Below are positions 17,792 to 26,299 of a DNA stretch of 64,000 nt, piece by piece. Made by a program: the position numbers and the translations under genes. The notes below the pieces were generated by a model. It was not told where the DNA came from, made no database searches, and saw nothing but the letters and a program-made list of their open reading frames with translations. The DNA lies in NCBI RefSeq assembly GCF_001422285.1, contig NZ_LMMO01000001.1:804915-868914 (forward strand). Direction: 5' to 3'. The DNA comes from Frigoribacterium sp. Leaf263 (GTDB lineage: Bacteria > Actinomycetota > Actinomycetes > Actinomycetales > Microbacteriaceae). Position 1 is the stretch's first letter; each line of letters starts with the position of its first letter.

Positions 17792-19234
17792 GTGCCCACC
17801 ACCCCGCCCGACAGTCCCACCCGTGTGCCGCTGCCCGCGCTCGTCGCCGGCCCCCACACCCGACGGCTCGGCCTCGTCGCCGTCATCGCGACGTTCGGCG
17901 GTCTGCTCTTCGGCTACGACACCGGCGTGGTCAACGGCGCCCTCGACTCGATGGAGGAGGGGCTCGGGCTGACCCCGACCACCGAGGGGGTCATGGTGTC
18001 CGCGATCCTCGTCGGCGCGGCCCTCGGCGCCTTCTTCACCGGGCGCGTCTCCGATGCCCTCGGGCGGCGGCCGACCATCAGGGCCCTCGCCGTCCTCTTC
18101 TTCGTCGCGGCCGTCGCGTGCGTCCTGGCGCCGTCGTGGGAGTTCCTCACGGGCGCCCGCTTCGTGCTCGGCCTCGCGGTCGGCGGGGCGTCGGTGACCG
18201 TCCCGGTGTTCCTCGCCGAGCTCGCGCCCACCGAGCAGCGCGGCGGGCTCGTCAGCCGCAACGAGCTGATGATCGTGGTCGGCCAGCTGGCGGCCTTCAC
18301 GATCAACGCCGTCATCGGCAGCGTCTGGGGCGAGCACGACGACGTCTGGCGCTTCATGCTGGCGGTCGCCGCCCTGCCCGCCATCGCCCTCTTCCTGGGG
18401 ATGATGCGGGTGCCCGAGAGCCCGCGGTGGCTGATCGCGCAGGGTCGCGACGACGACGCTCTCGCGGTGCTGAAGCAGATCCGCGCCGACGACCGCGCGG
18501 TCGCCGAGCTCGACGAGGTGCGCCTCCTCGCCCATCACGAGGAGGAGGCTCGCGGCGCCCGTCTGGCCGACCTGGTGGCGGAGCCGTGGCTGCGGCGGAT
18601 CCTCGGCGTCGGCATCGGCCTCGCCGTCGCGCAGCAGCTCACCGGCATCAACTCGATCATGTACTACGGCACGCAGGTGCTGCAGCAGTCCGGCTTCTCG
18701 CAGAACGGGGCGCTGATCGCCAACGTCGGCGCGGGCGTCATCGCGGTCGTCGCCATGCTCGTCGCGCTGCGCATCATCAACCGGGTCGGCCGCCGCGCCA
18801 TGCTGACGGTCGGGTTCGCCGGCGTCGCGGTGTTCCACCTGCTGATCGGGCTGTCGTCGCTGCTCATCCCCGAGGGGCTGGGCAGGGCGATCGTCGTGCT
18901 GATCTTCGTGATCTGCTTCGTGGGAACCATGCAGGGCACCATCGGGCCGCTGGTCTGGCTGATGCTCTCCGAGATCTTCCCGTTGAAGCTGCGCGGCGTC
19001 GGCATGGGGCTGACCGCGCTCGTGCTCTGGTCGACGAACTTCGTCGTCAGTCTGCTGTTCCCGATCGTGGTCGCCTCCGTCGGCATCTCGACCACGTTCT
19101 TCGTCTTCGCCGGGCTGAACGCCGCCTCCCTGGTCTTCGCCATCACCCGCGTGCCCGAGACGCAGGGGCGCTCGCTCGAGCAGCTCGAAGAGGACTTCAG
19201 CACCGGATCCGTGCCCGTGGTCCGGTCCGAGTGA
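17792..19234 (+). CDS. MFS sugar/proton symporter
   Basis: A 480-residue sugar porter with twelve helices and the family's signature sites. These are FGYDTGVVNGAL in helix 1, GRVSDALGRRPT in the 2-3 loop, PESPRWLIAQGR at the end of helix 6, QQLTGINSIMYYGTQVLQ in helix 7, and RVPETQGRSLEQLEEDF at the end. It resembles bacterial myo-inositol, xylose or glucose symporters (IolT/XylE type). The GTG start (VPTTPPDSPTRV) has GGAGG nearby. No catabolic genes adjoin it, so the sugar is unassigned. Confidence 0.92.
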   Translation: MPTTPPDSPTRVPLPALVAGPHTRRLGLVAVIATFGGLLFGYDTGVVNGALDSMEEGLGLTPTTEGVMVSAILVGAALGAFFTGRVSDALGRRPTIRALAVLFFVAAVACVLAPSWEFLTGARFVLGLAVGGASVTVPVFLAELAPTEQRGGLVSRNELMIVVGQLAAFTINAVIGSVWGEHDDVWRFMLAVAALPAIALFLGMMRVPESPRWLIAQGRDDDALAVLKQIRADDRAVAELDEVRLLAHHEEEARGARLADLVAEPWLRRILGVGIGLAVAQQLTGINSIMYYGTQVLQQSGFSQNGALIANVGAGVIAVVAMLVALRIINRVGRRAMLTVGFAGVAVFHLLIGLSSLLIPEGLGRAIVVLIFVICFVGTMQGTIGPLVWLMLSEIFPLKLRGVGMGLTALVLWSTNFVVSLLFPIVVASVGISTTFFVFAGLNAASLVFAITRVPETQGRSLEQLEEDFSTGSVPVVRSE

Positions 19235-19364
19235 GTCCGCCGGGGCGCGGGCGGGCGTCGGAGGGCGTTTGATGGAGCCAGGGCGCGACGTCGCCGTGCA
19301 CCGGGACGCATCGGCCGCGCGCGTCGTCCGACAGCCGGTCGGCGTCCGCGACAGGAGCCCCGAC

Positions 19365-19949
19365 ATGACCACCCCGAGCAGACGCGCCGTGCACGCCGTC
19401 GCGACACGCTCCGCGCCGTCGGCGTGGACGGTCGTCGTGACGGTCGACGACGGCCGGGTGGTCGGCACGCTGGTCTCGCACGGCTCCGTGGGTGTCGCCC
19501 CGCTCACGATCGAGACGCGCGACATCGCCGCCGAGTGGCTGGGCGTCGCGGTCGACGATCTCGACCTGCGACTCGTGGTCGAGCTCCCCGAGGAGGCGCG
19601 GGACCTGTGGGCGCGCGCCTCGCGTCCCGAGACGACCGCCGAGGAGGCGCGGGCGCTGCGACGACGCGCCGTGCGTCTCGCACACGATCGGGGTCACGCC
19701 CCCGACGCCATCGCCGAGGCGCTCGATCTGCCCCGGGCGCGCGTGGCCCGGCTGCTGCGCGCGGACTCCGCCGCGCTCGCCGCCGCCGTGGCCGAGTCCG
19801 CCGAGCGTGCGCTGAGCGACGCGCCCGCGGTGCCCGCACCCGGGCCCGCGGCCGCCGGGCCGGCGGCGCCGGCGGCGGCGTCGGCCGCCCCCGCGGCGCC
19901 CGCCGAGCCCGCACGCGCAGCGCCGCGCCCGCGCGGCCGTGAGGCCTAG
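19365..19949 (+). CDS. Hypothetical protein with helix-turn-helix-like segment and Ala/Pro tail
   Basis: A 194-residue protein starting MTTPSRRAVHAVATRS behind an AGGAG site. Residues 20-90 are mixed beta/alpha. Residues 95-145 (RRAVRLAHDRGHAPDAIAEA, then LPRARVARLL) look like a winged or homeodomain-like helix-turn-helix. The last 45 residues are almost pure Ala/Pro and probably disordered. Two copies of the GGAGGCGCG word lie inside the gene (19592, 19643), both read as EEAR. It overlaps the convergent oxidoreductase by four bases. Function unknown. Confidence 0.6.
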   Translation: MTTPSRRAVHAVATRSAPSAWTVVVTVDDGRVVGTLVSHGSVGVAPLTIETRDIAAEWLGVAVDDLDLRLVVELPEEARDLWARASRPETTAEEARALRRRAVRLAHDRGHAPDAIAEALDLPRARVARLLRADSAALAAAVAESAERALSDAPAVPAPGPAAAGPAAPAAASAAPAAPAEPARAAPRPRGREA

Positions 19950-20596
19950 TACGCGACGCTGAAGTGCGCGCGGCGGTGCTTCGGCGTGTCGATCTCGTCG
20001 ACGATGGCGAGCGCGAAGTCGGCCCCGCCGACGGCCGAGACGCCCTCGGCGTCGGCGAACGCCAGGTCGCCGCCCGTGCGGTACTCGCCGCGGCTCTCGC
20101 CGGGCGCGTAGGCGCCGAAGTTCATGGCGGGCGACACGAAGAACCAGTCGAGGGCCTCGGGGGCGTCGCCGAGGCGCACGAGCACCTCGTTCATCTGCTT
20201 GGCCTCGCTCGCGAACTCGGGCGGCAGCTGGTCGGTCTCGGCCATGCGCGGGCCGCCCTCCTCGAGGCGCAGCGAGCTGTAGCCGCCGACGACGCCGAAG
20301 CGCACGCCGTGCTCGGCTGCGAGGTCGGCGAGGGCCAGGTCGGCCTCGACGATGCGGCCGTCGAGCTCGCCGCGGGGCGACAGCGACGAGACCACGACGT
20401 CGCTGCCTGTCACCGCACGGAGGCGGGCCTCGGCGTCGAGCATCGAACCGGTCTCGTAGCGGACGCCCTCGACCCGCGCCTCCTCGGCGGGGGTGCTGCG
20501 GCTGAACGAGACGACCTGGTGTCCGCGCTTCGCGGCCTCGCGGACGATGGCGCTGCCGGCGTAGCCGGTCCCTCCGACGACGGTGATGGTGCTCAT
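19946..20596 (-). CDS. NAD(P)H-binding atypical SDR oxidoreductase
   Basis: A 216-residue atypical SDR with the NmrA-like nucleotide motif VVGGTGYAGSAIVREA and no YxxxK tetrad. Homologues are annotated as NAD(P)H-binding reductases, often induced by HxlR/QorR-type regulators. The AGGAG site is five bases before MSTITVV. An HxlR-type regulator is divergent, 91 bases away, and is the likely controller, perhaps of a response to quinones or electrophiles (inference). The dispersed 16-base repeat encodes PAEEARVEG near residue 38. Confidence 0.85.
   Translation of the reverse strand: MSTITVVGGTGYAGSAIVREAAKRGHQVVSFSRSTPAEEARVEGVRYETGSMLDAEARLRAVTGSDVVVSSLSPRGELDGRIVEADLALADLAAEHGVRFGVVGGYSSLRLEEGGPRMAETDQLPPEFASEAKQMNEVLVRLGDAPEALDWFFVSPAMNFGAYAPGESRGEYRTGGDLAFADAEGVSAVGGADFALAIVDEIDTPKHRRAHFSVAY
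20471..20486 (+). repeat. Copy of the dispersed 16-base repeat
   Basis: GACCCGCGCCTCCTCG inside the oxidoreductase gene on the opposite strand, where it is read as EEARV. Confidence 0.8.
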
Positions 20597-20687
20597 GGTG
20601 TTCTCCTTCTGGTGCGGGTGGGCTTCCCCGTCCGGGGTCGCAGGGCTACGCTAGATCCATTAGTCACCATTGGGAAGTAGGCACTTC

Positions 20688-21083
20688 GTGGTAACCGACC
20701 CCTCGCTCCCGGTCGATCCGTCGCTCGCGCTCGACCCCTACGCCGACGGCTGCCCGACGCGGCGCGTGCTCGACCGCATCGGCGATCGCTGGACGGTGCT
20801 GATCGTCGGCACGCTCGACTCCGGCCCGCATCGCTTCACCGACATCCGACGGCGGGTGTCGGGCATCTCGCAGAAGATGCTGACGCAGACGCTCCGCGGT
20901 CTCGAGCGCGACGGTCTCGTGACCCGCACGGTCTTCGCCGAGGTGCCCCCGAGGGTCGAGTACGAGCTGACGGCAGCGGGTCGCACGCTCATCGCGCCCC
21001 TCAAGGCCCTCGAGGAGTGGTCGATCGCGCACTTCGGCGACGTCCGCGAGGCCTGGGTCGACTACGACGAGCGGACCGCCTAG
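20688..21083 (+). CDS. HxlR family transcriptional regulator
   Basis: A 131-residue regulator with the HxlR core: [20 protein letters not shown], with the conserved cysteine that can act as a redox switch, then [19 protein letters not shown] and the wing [11 protein letters not shown] start at the GTG ([10 protein letters not shown]); a TTG six codons upstream keeps the frame but is less likely. It is divergent from an NAD(P)H-binding oxidoreductase, the usual target in this family, and the conserved cysteine suggests control by electrophiles. Confidence 0.85.
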   Translation: MVTDPSLPVDPSLALDPYADGCPTRRVLDRIGDRWTVLIVGTLDSGPHRFTDIRRRVSGISQKMLTQTLRGLERDGLVTRTVFAEVPPRVEYELTAAGRTLIAPLKALEEWSIAHFGDVREAWVDYDERTA

Positions 21084-21166
21084 GAGGCGCGGGCCGGCCA
21101 CGCCCCTCCCGCGGGCGTCTGCGGACGATCAGGCTGCGCACCGCTTGCGGATCGCATGATGGGCGG

Positions 21167-22390
21167 GTGATCATCCCGACCAGAGCCGCCGGCCTCCAGG
21201 CGCTCGACGACTTCGTCCCCCGCGCGGGCGGCGCCTACGCCCGCGACCGCAACCACGATCTCGGTGCCCGCCGCGACAACGTCTCGGGGCTGTCGCCGTA
21301 TCTGCGTCATCGCCTCGTGACCGAGCAGGAGGTCGTCGCCGCCGTCCTCTCGCGGCACAGCCAGGGCGCGGCCGAGAAGTTCGTGCAGGAGGTCTTCTGG
21401 CGGACCTACTGGAAGGGCTGGCTCGAGCAGAACGCCGAGGTGTGGCGCCGGTACCGTCGCGACGTCGCCGAGCTCGCCGCCGGCGACCTCCCTCCGGGCT
21501 ACGCGGAGGCCGTCGCGGGCCGCACGGGGATCGACGCCCTGGACGCGTGGGTGCACGAGCTGATCGACACCGGCTACCTCCACAACCACACGCGCATGTG
21601 GTTCGCCAGCATCTGGATCTTCACCCTCGGTCTGCCCTGGCAGCTCGGGGCGGACCTCTTCCACCGGCACCTGCTCGACGGCGACGCGGCGTCCAACACG
21701 CTCTCGTGGCGCTGGGTGGCGGGTCTGCAGACGAAGGGCAAGACGTATCTCGCGACGGCCGAGAACATCTCCCGGTTCACCGAGGGGCGCTTCTCGCCGA
21801 CCGGCCTCGCCGAGACGGCGCGGGCGCTCACCGAGGAGCCGCTGCCGTCGCGGACCCCGTTCGAGACGGACGACGTCGTGGGCGCCGTCGAGGGACGGGT
21901 CGGGCTGCTCCTGCACGAGGAGGACCTCGAGCCCGAGAGCCTGCTCGCCGAGCGACCGGGGCTCGCCGGGCGGCTGGTGGCCGCCGCGGTCGCGGGCGAT
22001 GCCGAGGAGCGTTCCCCCGGGGGCGCGTCGGGGGTCGTGACCGCGTTCACGGTCGGCGCCCTCGAGGACGCCGCCGGGCGCGCACGCGACGGCGACGGAC
22101 GCGCGGCCCGACTGCTGTCCGACGCACGCCCTCCGACCATCGCGAGCTGGGCGGTGACGGAGCGGCTCGACACCGTCGTCGTCCCGTACGCGCCGATCGG
22201 CCCGGTGCACGAGCGGCTCGATGCTCTGCGTCCCGTCCTCGCGTCCGAGGGGATCGGTCTCGCGACCGTGCGCCGCGGGTGGGACTCCGAGGCGTGGCCG
22301 CACGCGTCTCGGGGGTTCTTCCCGTTCCGCGAGAGCATCCCGTCCCTCGTCCGACGATCCGGGCTCGCGTCAGGCGGTCCGTCCGTCTGA
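21167..22390 (+). CDS. Photolyase-like FAD-binding protein with unusual domain order
   Basis: A 407-residue protein. Residues 1-225 match the FAD-binding helical domain of cryptochromes/photolyases (ARRDNVSGLSPYLRHRLVT, EKFVQEVFWRTYWKGWLEQ, LHNHTRMWFASIWI, SNTLSWRWVAGLQTKGKTYLA). The N-terminal antenna domain that normally precedes it is missing. After a linker, residues about 240-400 look like an alpha/beta domain (VGLLLHEEDLEPESL, then DTVVVPYAPIGPVHERLDAL and GWDSEAWPHASRGFFPFRES), reminiscent of the antenna fold placed at the other end. Role could be light sensing or DNA repair; undetermined. GTG start. Confidence 0.75.
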   Translation: MIIPTRAAGLQALDDFVPRAGGAYARDRNHDLGARRDNVSGLSPYLRHRLVTEQEVVAAVLSRHSQGAAEKFVQEVFWRTYWKGWLEQNAEVWRRYRRDVAELAAGDLPPGYAEAVAGRTGIDALDAWVHELIDTGYLHNHTRMWFASIWIFTLGLPWQLGADLFHRHLLDGDAASNTLSWRWVAGLQTKGKTYLATAENISRFTEGRFSPTGLAETARALTEEPLPSRTPFETDDVVGAVEGRVGLLLHEEDLEPESLLAERPGLAGRLVAAAVAGDAEERSPGGASGVVTAFTVGALEDAAGRARDGDGRAARLLSDARPPTIASWAVTERLDTVVVPYAPIGPVHERLDALRPVLASEGIGLATVRRGWDSEAWPHASRGFFPFRESIPSLVRRSGLASGGPSV

Positions 22391-23011
22391 GACGGGGGGA
22401 GGCGCGGTGTCGGCGGCCGGCCCAGGCCCCGGCACCCCGGCGCCCTCGAACAGCAGCGCGACCGTGGCGGCGAGGCCGGAGGCGTCGGGGGCCCGGCGGG
22501 TCAGGACGCCGAGCAGCACCACGCCGACCAGGGTCTCGACGAGCGCCTCGAGAGGCGTCGCGGAGCCGACCTGCCCGGCGCGCTGCGCCGACTCGAGCCG
22601 TGTCACGAGCTCGGCCCGCACGACCGAGGTGACGTGGTCGTCGTAGTGCCGCGCCACGTCGGCGTCCTCGGCGGTCGCGGCGATCGTCGCCCGGATCAGG
22701 CCGCCGGTGGCGGCGTCGGTCAACGACTCGGCCGTCGCGAGCAGCCAGCTCGTCACGTCGCCCCGGACGTCGCCGGTGTCGGGCACGACGACCCGGGGGA
22801 GGAGGTGCCCCGAGACCATGCCCTCGGCGACGAGGGCGCCCTTGCCCGGGTACCAGCGGTAGATGGTCGCCTTGCCCACGCCGGCCGCGGCGGCGATCCG
22901 GTCGAGCGAGAGCCTGTCGTAGCCGCGCTCGGCGAGCTCGTCGCGCGTCGCCTCGAGGATCGCCAGGCGCGCGGCCTCGCTGCGGACCCGACCGGGGCGT
23001 GCTGTCTTCAT
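22370..23011 (-). CDS. TetR/AcrR family transcriptional regulator
   Basis: A 213-residue TetR protein with the helix-turn-helix LDRIAAAAGVGKATIYRWYPGK near residues 35-60 and a helical effector domain. It starts MKTARPGRVRSEAARL behind GGAGGATGAC. It is the last gene after an SDR on the same strand, and the SDR promoter holds a near-ideal palindrome that this regulator probably binds. Its end overlaps the convergent photolyase-like gene by 21 bases. Confidence 0.88.
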   Translation of the reverse strand: MKTARPGRVRSEAARLAILEATRDELAERGYDRLSLDRIAAAAGVGKATIYRWYPGKGALVAEGMVSGHLLPRVVVPDTGDVRGDVTSWLLATAESLTDAATGGLIRATIAATAEDADVARHYDDHVTSVVRAELVTRLESAQRAGQVGSATPLEALVETLVGVVLLGVLTRRAPDASGLAATVALLFEGAGVPGPGPAADTAPPPVSDGRTA

Positions 23012-23128
23012 GCTGTCATCCTCCTGCACGCACCCGACGCGCGTCGCGCGCACCGCGCCTCCCGAGCTCCCGCCCGTCGGCCCCCGCCCGTCGACCCGTG
23101 GCATCGGGCCGACGAGCGCCCGTCGGAG

Positions 23129-24154
23129 CTACTGGACCGACCAGCCGCCGTCGGAGGCGAGCACCGCGCCGTTGATGTTGACCGCGTCGTCGCTGAGCAG
23201 GAACGTGATCGAGGCCGCGAGCTCCTCGGCGGTCGCGATCGTCGGGATGGCCGCCTGGAACGGCCGCAGCCGCGCCGAGCCCGCCTCCGACACGTTCGCC
23301 GGGAACGGGATGCCGGTCGCGACGCCGCCGGGGGCCACGGCGTTGACGCGCAGGCCCTGCTTCGCGTACATGAACGCCGCCGACTTCGTCAGCCCGACCA
23401 CGCCGTGCTTCGACACCGTGTACGCGTTGCCCGACGCGTTGCCGCGCAGCCCCGCCTCCGAGGCGACGTTGACGATCGATCCGCGGCCGGCGGCGAGCAT
23501 GACCGGCACGACCGCCCGCGACAGCTTGAAGCCGCCGGTCAGGTTGATGCCGATGACGCGCTCCCACATCGCGTCGCTCGTCTCGTGCAGCGGCGAGAAG
23601 TCGTCGTTGATGCCGGCGATGTTGGCCAGCGCGTCGATGCGGTCGCCCGCGACCTCGACGATGCGGTCGATGTCGGCCTGGCTGGTGATGTCGCCGACCA
23701 CGGTCTCGACGGACGAGCCGGGCAGCGAGGCGACCAGCGCCTCCAGCCCCGGGGCGGTGATGTCGACGGCGATCACCCGACCGCCCTCGCGGGCGACGCG
23801 CGACGCCGTGGCCCGGCCGATGCCGCCGGCGGCACCGGTCACGACGACCGTCCTGCCCGCGAAGCGGCCCGGCGTGATCGTCTCGCGCCACGGTCCGGCG
23901 TCGGAGGCCTCGGTGTCGGGCATCACGCCGCCGTTGACCTGCAGCACGAGGCCGTCGACGAGCTCCTGGGGGAGCGTTCCGCGGCTCAGCGAGACGAGCT
24001 GCTGCAGCGGCAGGTCGCGGACGGGGGCCAGGGCGCTCTCGTCGAAGGCGCCGCCCTGCGAGAGGGCCGCGCGCAGGGCGGGCCCGCCCTCGGGGTGATC
24101 GAGCCAGGTCGCGATCGTGCTCGATCCGGTGAGGGGTGCGGGGGTCTCGGTCAT
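23129..24154 (-). CDS. SDR with an extra N-terminal helical domain
   Basis: A 341-residue protein. The C-terminal 240 residues are a complete classical SDR: TGAAGGIGRATA, the NIAGIN site, Ser in VNVASEAG, and YTVSKHG. Residues 1-100 are extra. They contain TWLDHPEGGPALRAALSQGG and LPLQQLVSLSRGTLPQELVD, a small helical module that I recall at the C-terminus of some actinobacterial glycosidases. Fusion to an SDR suggests dimerisation or sugar-pathway association. A perfect operator lies 55 bases upstream, and a TetR regulator follows in the same direction. Confidence 0.82.
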   Translation of the reverse strand: MTETPAPLTGSSTIATWLDHPEGGPALRAALSQGGAFDESALAPVRDLPLQQLVSLSRGTLPQELVDGLVLQVNGGVMPDTEASDAGPWRETITPGRFAGRTVVVTGAAGGIGRATASRVAREGGRVIAVDITAPGLEALVASLPGSSVETVVGDITSQADIDRIVEVAGDRIDALANIAGINDDFSPLHETSDAMWERVIGINLTGGFKLSRAVVPVMLAAGRGSIVNVASEAGLRGNASGNAYTVSKHGVVGLTKSAAFMYAKQGLRVNAVAPGGVATGIPFPANVSEAGSARLRPFQAAIPTIATAEELAASITFLLSDDAVNINGAVLASDGGWSVQ

Positions 24155-24208
24155 GCGCGTCTCTTCTCTGCGGGGTCCGGCGGCCCAGGGGCCGTGGTCA
24201 GGGCATTT

Positions 24209-24227
24209 ACGAGACGAATCGTCTCGT
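24209..24227. promoter_or_regulatory. TetR-type operator palindrome
   Basis: ACGAGACGAATCGTCTCGT is a perfect 9-1-9 inverted repeat in the region between the divergent SDR genes (starts 24154 and 24381). It is the size and type of a TetR operator and is most likely bound by the TetR protein encoded at 22370-23011. It could control one or both SDRs. Confidence 0.75.
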
Positions 24228-24380
24228 TTCAGTGACAGTAGGCGCACGAGCGCCTCCGCGTCCAGCCTGAGGGTCGATAAACGACAGGTGTAGCGTGCAC
24301 TGCGGTGCGCGGCGAGGCGCACCACGGGCCCGACTGCTCGTCGGGTCCGACGAGTCATCGAGAGAACCGGAGTCGAGCCC

Positions 24381-25166
24381 ATGGAACGTTTCACCGACAA
24401 GGTCGTCCTCATCACCGGCGGAGGGTCCGGCCTCGGCCGTGCCGCCGCCGTCCGCGTCGCGCAGGAGGGCGCCCGTCTCGCCCTCGTCGACATCTCGGAG
24501 AAGGGCCTCGCCGCCTCCGAGGCCGCGGTGCTCGAGGCCGTCCCCGGCGCGGAGGTCCTGACCGCCGTCGCCGACGTCTCGAGCGAGGCCGACGTCGACG
24601 CCTACGTCGCTGCGACGCTCGAGCGCTTCGGTCGCATCGACGCGTTCTTCAACAACGCCGGCATCGAGGGGCGGCAGAACCTCACCGAGGACTTCGGGGC
24701 CGACGAGTTCGACAAGGTCGTCTCGATCAACCTGCGCGGGGTCTTCCTCGGCCTCGAGAAGGTGCTCGGAGTCCTGCGCGCGCAGGGCGACGGCGGCGCG
24801 GTCGTCAACACCGCCAGCGTCGGCGGGATCCGCGGAGTCGGCAACCAGTCCGGCTACGCGGCCGCGAAGCACGGCGTCGTCGGACTGACGCGCAACTCGG
24901 CGGTCGAGTACGGGCGGTACGGCATCCGGGTGAACGCCATCGCGCCCGGCGCCATCTGGACCCCGATGGTCGAGGCCTCCATGCGCCAGATCGACGCGGA
25001 CGACCCCAAGGGCGCCGCGGAGCAGTTCATCCAGGGCAACCCGACGAAGCGCTACGGCGAGGCTCCCGAGATCGCCTCGGTCGTCGCGTTCCTGCTCTCG
25101 GACGACGCGACCTACGTCAACGCGGCCGTCGTCCCCATCGACGGCGGGCAGTCCGCGAAGTACTGA
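24381..25166 (+). CDS. lvr: Levodione reductase-like SDR
   Basis: A 261-residue classical SDR: TGGGSGLGRAAAVRVA nucleotide site, FNNAGIEG, NTASVGG with the catalytic Ser, YAAAKHGVVG with Tyr and Lys. Long stretches (FDKVVSINLRGVFLGLEKVL, YGRYGIRVNAIAPGAIWTPM, VPIDGGQSAKY) agree, from memory, with the (6R)-levodione reductase of Leifsonia/Corynebacterium aquaticum. That enzyme reduces a trimethyl-cyclohexanedione with NADH. The physiological substrate may be another cyclic ketone or secondary alcohol. It is divergent from the other SDR across a TetR operator and ends in a strong terminator. Confidence 0.85.
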   Translation: MERFTDKVVLITGGGSGLGRAAAVRVAQEGARLALVDISEKGLAASEAAVLEAVPGAEVLTAVADVSSEADVDAYVAATLERFGRIDAFFNNAGIEGRQNLTEDFGADEFDKVVSINLRGVFLGLEKVLGVLRAQGDGGAVVNTASVGGIRGVGNQSGYAAAKHGVVGLTRNSAVEYGRYGIRVNAIAPGAIWTPMVEASMRQIDADDPKGAAEQFIQGNPTKRYGEAPEIASVVAFLLSDDATYVNAAVVPIDGGQSAKY

Positions 25167-25183
25167 CGCGGCTCGGACCCCGC

Positions 25184-25229
25184 GAACCCGCTCGGACCCC
25201 AGCGCGCGCGCCGGGGTCCGAGCGGGTTC
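25184..25229 (+). terminator. Strong hairpin terminator after lvr
   Basis: GAACCCGCTCGGACCCC (25184-25200) pairs over 17 bases without mismatch with GGGGTCCGAGCGGGTTC (25213-25229), with a 12-base loop. It lies 18 bases after the stop and isolates lvr from the following transport operon. A partial copy of the left arm (GCTCGGACCCC) occurs at 25171-25181. Confidence 0.8.
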
Positions 25230-25333
25230 CCGCGGTCTCATCTTCCCTCTTCCCAGAATCCGATAGGATATGCGATACTGACGGCGGTCGGGTGGCTGCA
25301 CCCGGGCGACACCAATCACTGGAGATTGAGACG

Positions 25334-26299
25334 ATGAAGTCAAGAGCCCCCCTCGCTGCCGCGGTCGCGGCAACCGCCCTGTTCGCCCTCACCGCCTGCG
25401 GCTCCGCGGGTGCGGGCTCGGGCGCCGACGGCGCCCCGTCGGGCAACATCAGCATGATCGTCCCGTTCAGCGCCGGCGGCGGCAGCGACCTCTCGGGTCG
25501 CGCGATCGCCTCCGGGCTCGAAGCCGGGACGGGTCTGAACATCAGCGTCGAGAACCGCGAGGGCGGCTCCGGCGCCGTCGGCTACTCGTACCTGCTGGCG
25601 CAGCAGGGCAAGTCCGACACCCTGCTCGCCTCCGAGACGGCCATGCTCGCCCTCCCGCTCACTCAGGACGTCGAGTTCTCGTACGAGGACTTCACGCCGA
25701 TCATGAAGCTCGGCGACGACTTCACGCTCATGGTCGTCGCCCCCGACTCGCCGTACGACACCTGCACCGACGTCATCGACGCCGCGGACGACGACCGCGT
25801 CGTCGCCGCCGTCTCGGGGGCCACGAGCCTCGACGAGATCATCTTCACCCTCGTCGAGCAGGACCAGGGCATCGAGCTCGACCGGGTGCCGTTCGAGTCC
25901 GGCAGCGAGGTGCTCACCGCCCTGCTCGGCGGGCAGGTCGACGTCGCGTCGCTCAACCCGTCCGAGGTCGTGGCGCAGCTCGAGGCCGGCGACCTCAAGG
26001 CGCTCTGCGCCTTCGCCGACGAGCGGTACACCTACGACGAGCTCGCGGACATCCCCACGGCGGCCGAGCAGGGCATCGACGTCTCGTTCGCGCAGTTCCG
26101 CGGCTTCATCGCCCCCGGCGGCATCTCGGCCGAGACCGAGGCGTACTGGACCGACGCCGCCGAGGCCTTCGCCGAGACCGACGACTACACGCAGTACATC
26201 GAGAGCAACTACATGCAGGCCAACGCCGTCTACGGCGACGACTTCACCGAGTACCTGGCGGGCAACACGGCCGATCTCGAGAAGGTGTTCACCGAATGA
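25334..26299 (+). CDS. tctC: TctC solute-binding lipoprotein of a TTT transporter
   Basis: A 321-residue exported lipoprotein. Signal peptide 1-21 ends in the lipobox LTACG (Cys22). The mature part is a TctC/Bug-type binding protein (NISMIVPFSAGGGSDLSGRAIA, VENREGGSGAVGYSYL). TctC proteins catch carboxylates or sugar acids outside the membrane for the TctB-TctA permease. GGAG precedes the ATG. The upstream AT-richer sequence GATAGGATATGCGATACT (about 25262-25279) is the likely promoter or GntR operator. First gene of a seven-gene run; tctB overlaps its stop (ATGA). Confidence 0.9.
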   Translation: MKSRAPLAAAVAATALFALTACGSAGAGSGADGAPSGNISMIVPFSAGGGSDLSGRAIASGLEAGTGLNISVENREGGSGAVGYSYLLAQQGKSDTLLASETAMLALPLTQDVEFSYEDFTPIMKLGDDFTLMVVAPDSPYDTCTDVIDAADDDRVVAAVSGATSLDEIIFTLVEQDQGIELDRVPFESGSEVLTALLGGQVDVASLNPSEVVAQLEAGDLKALCAFADERYTYDELADIPTAAEQGIDVSFAQFRGFIAPGGISAETEAYWTDAAEAFAETDDYTQYIESNYMQANAVYGDDFTEYLAGNTADLEKVFTE

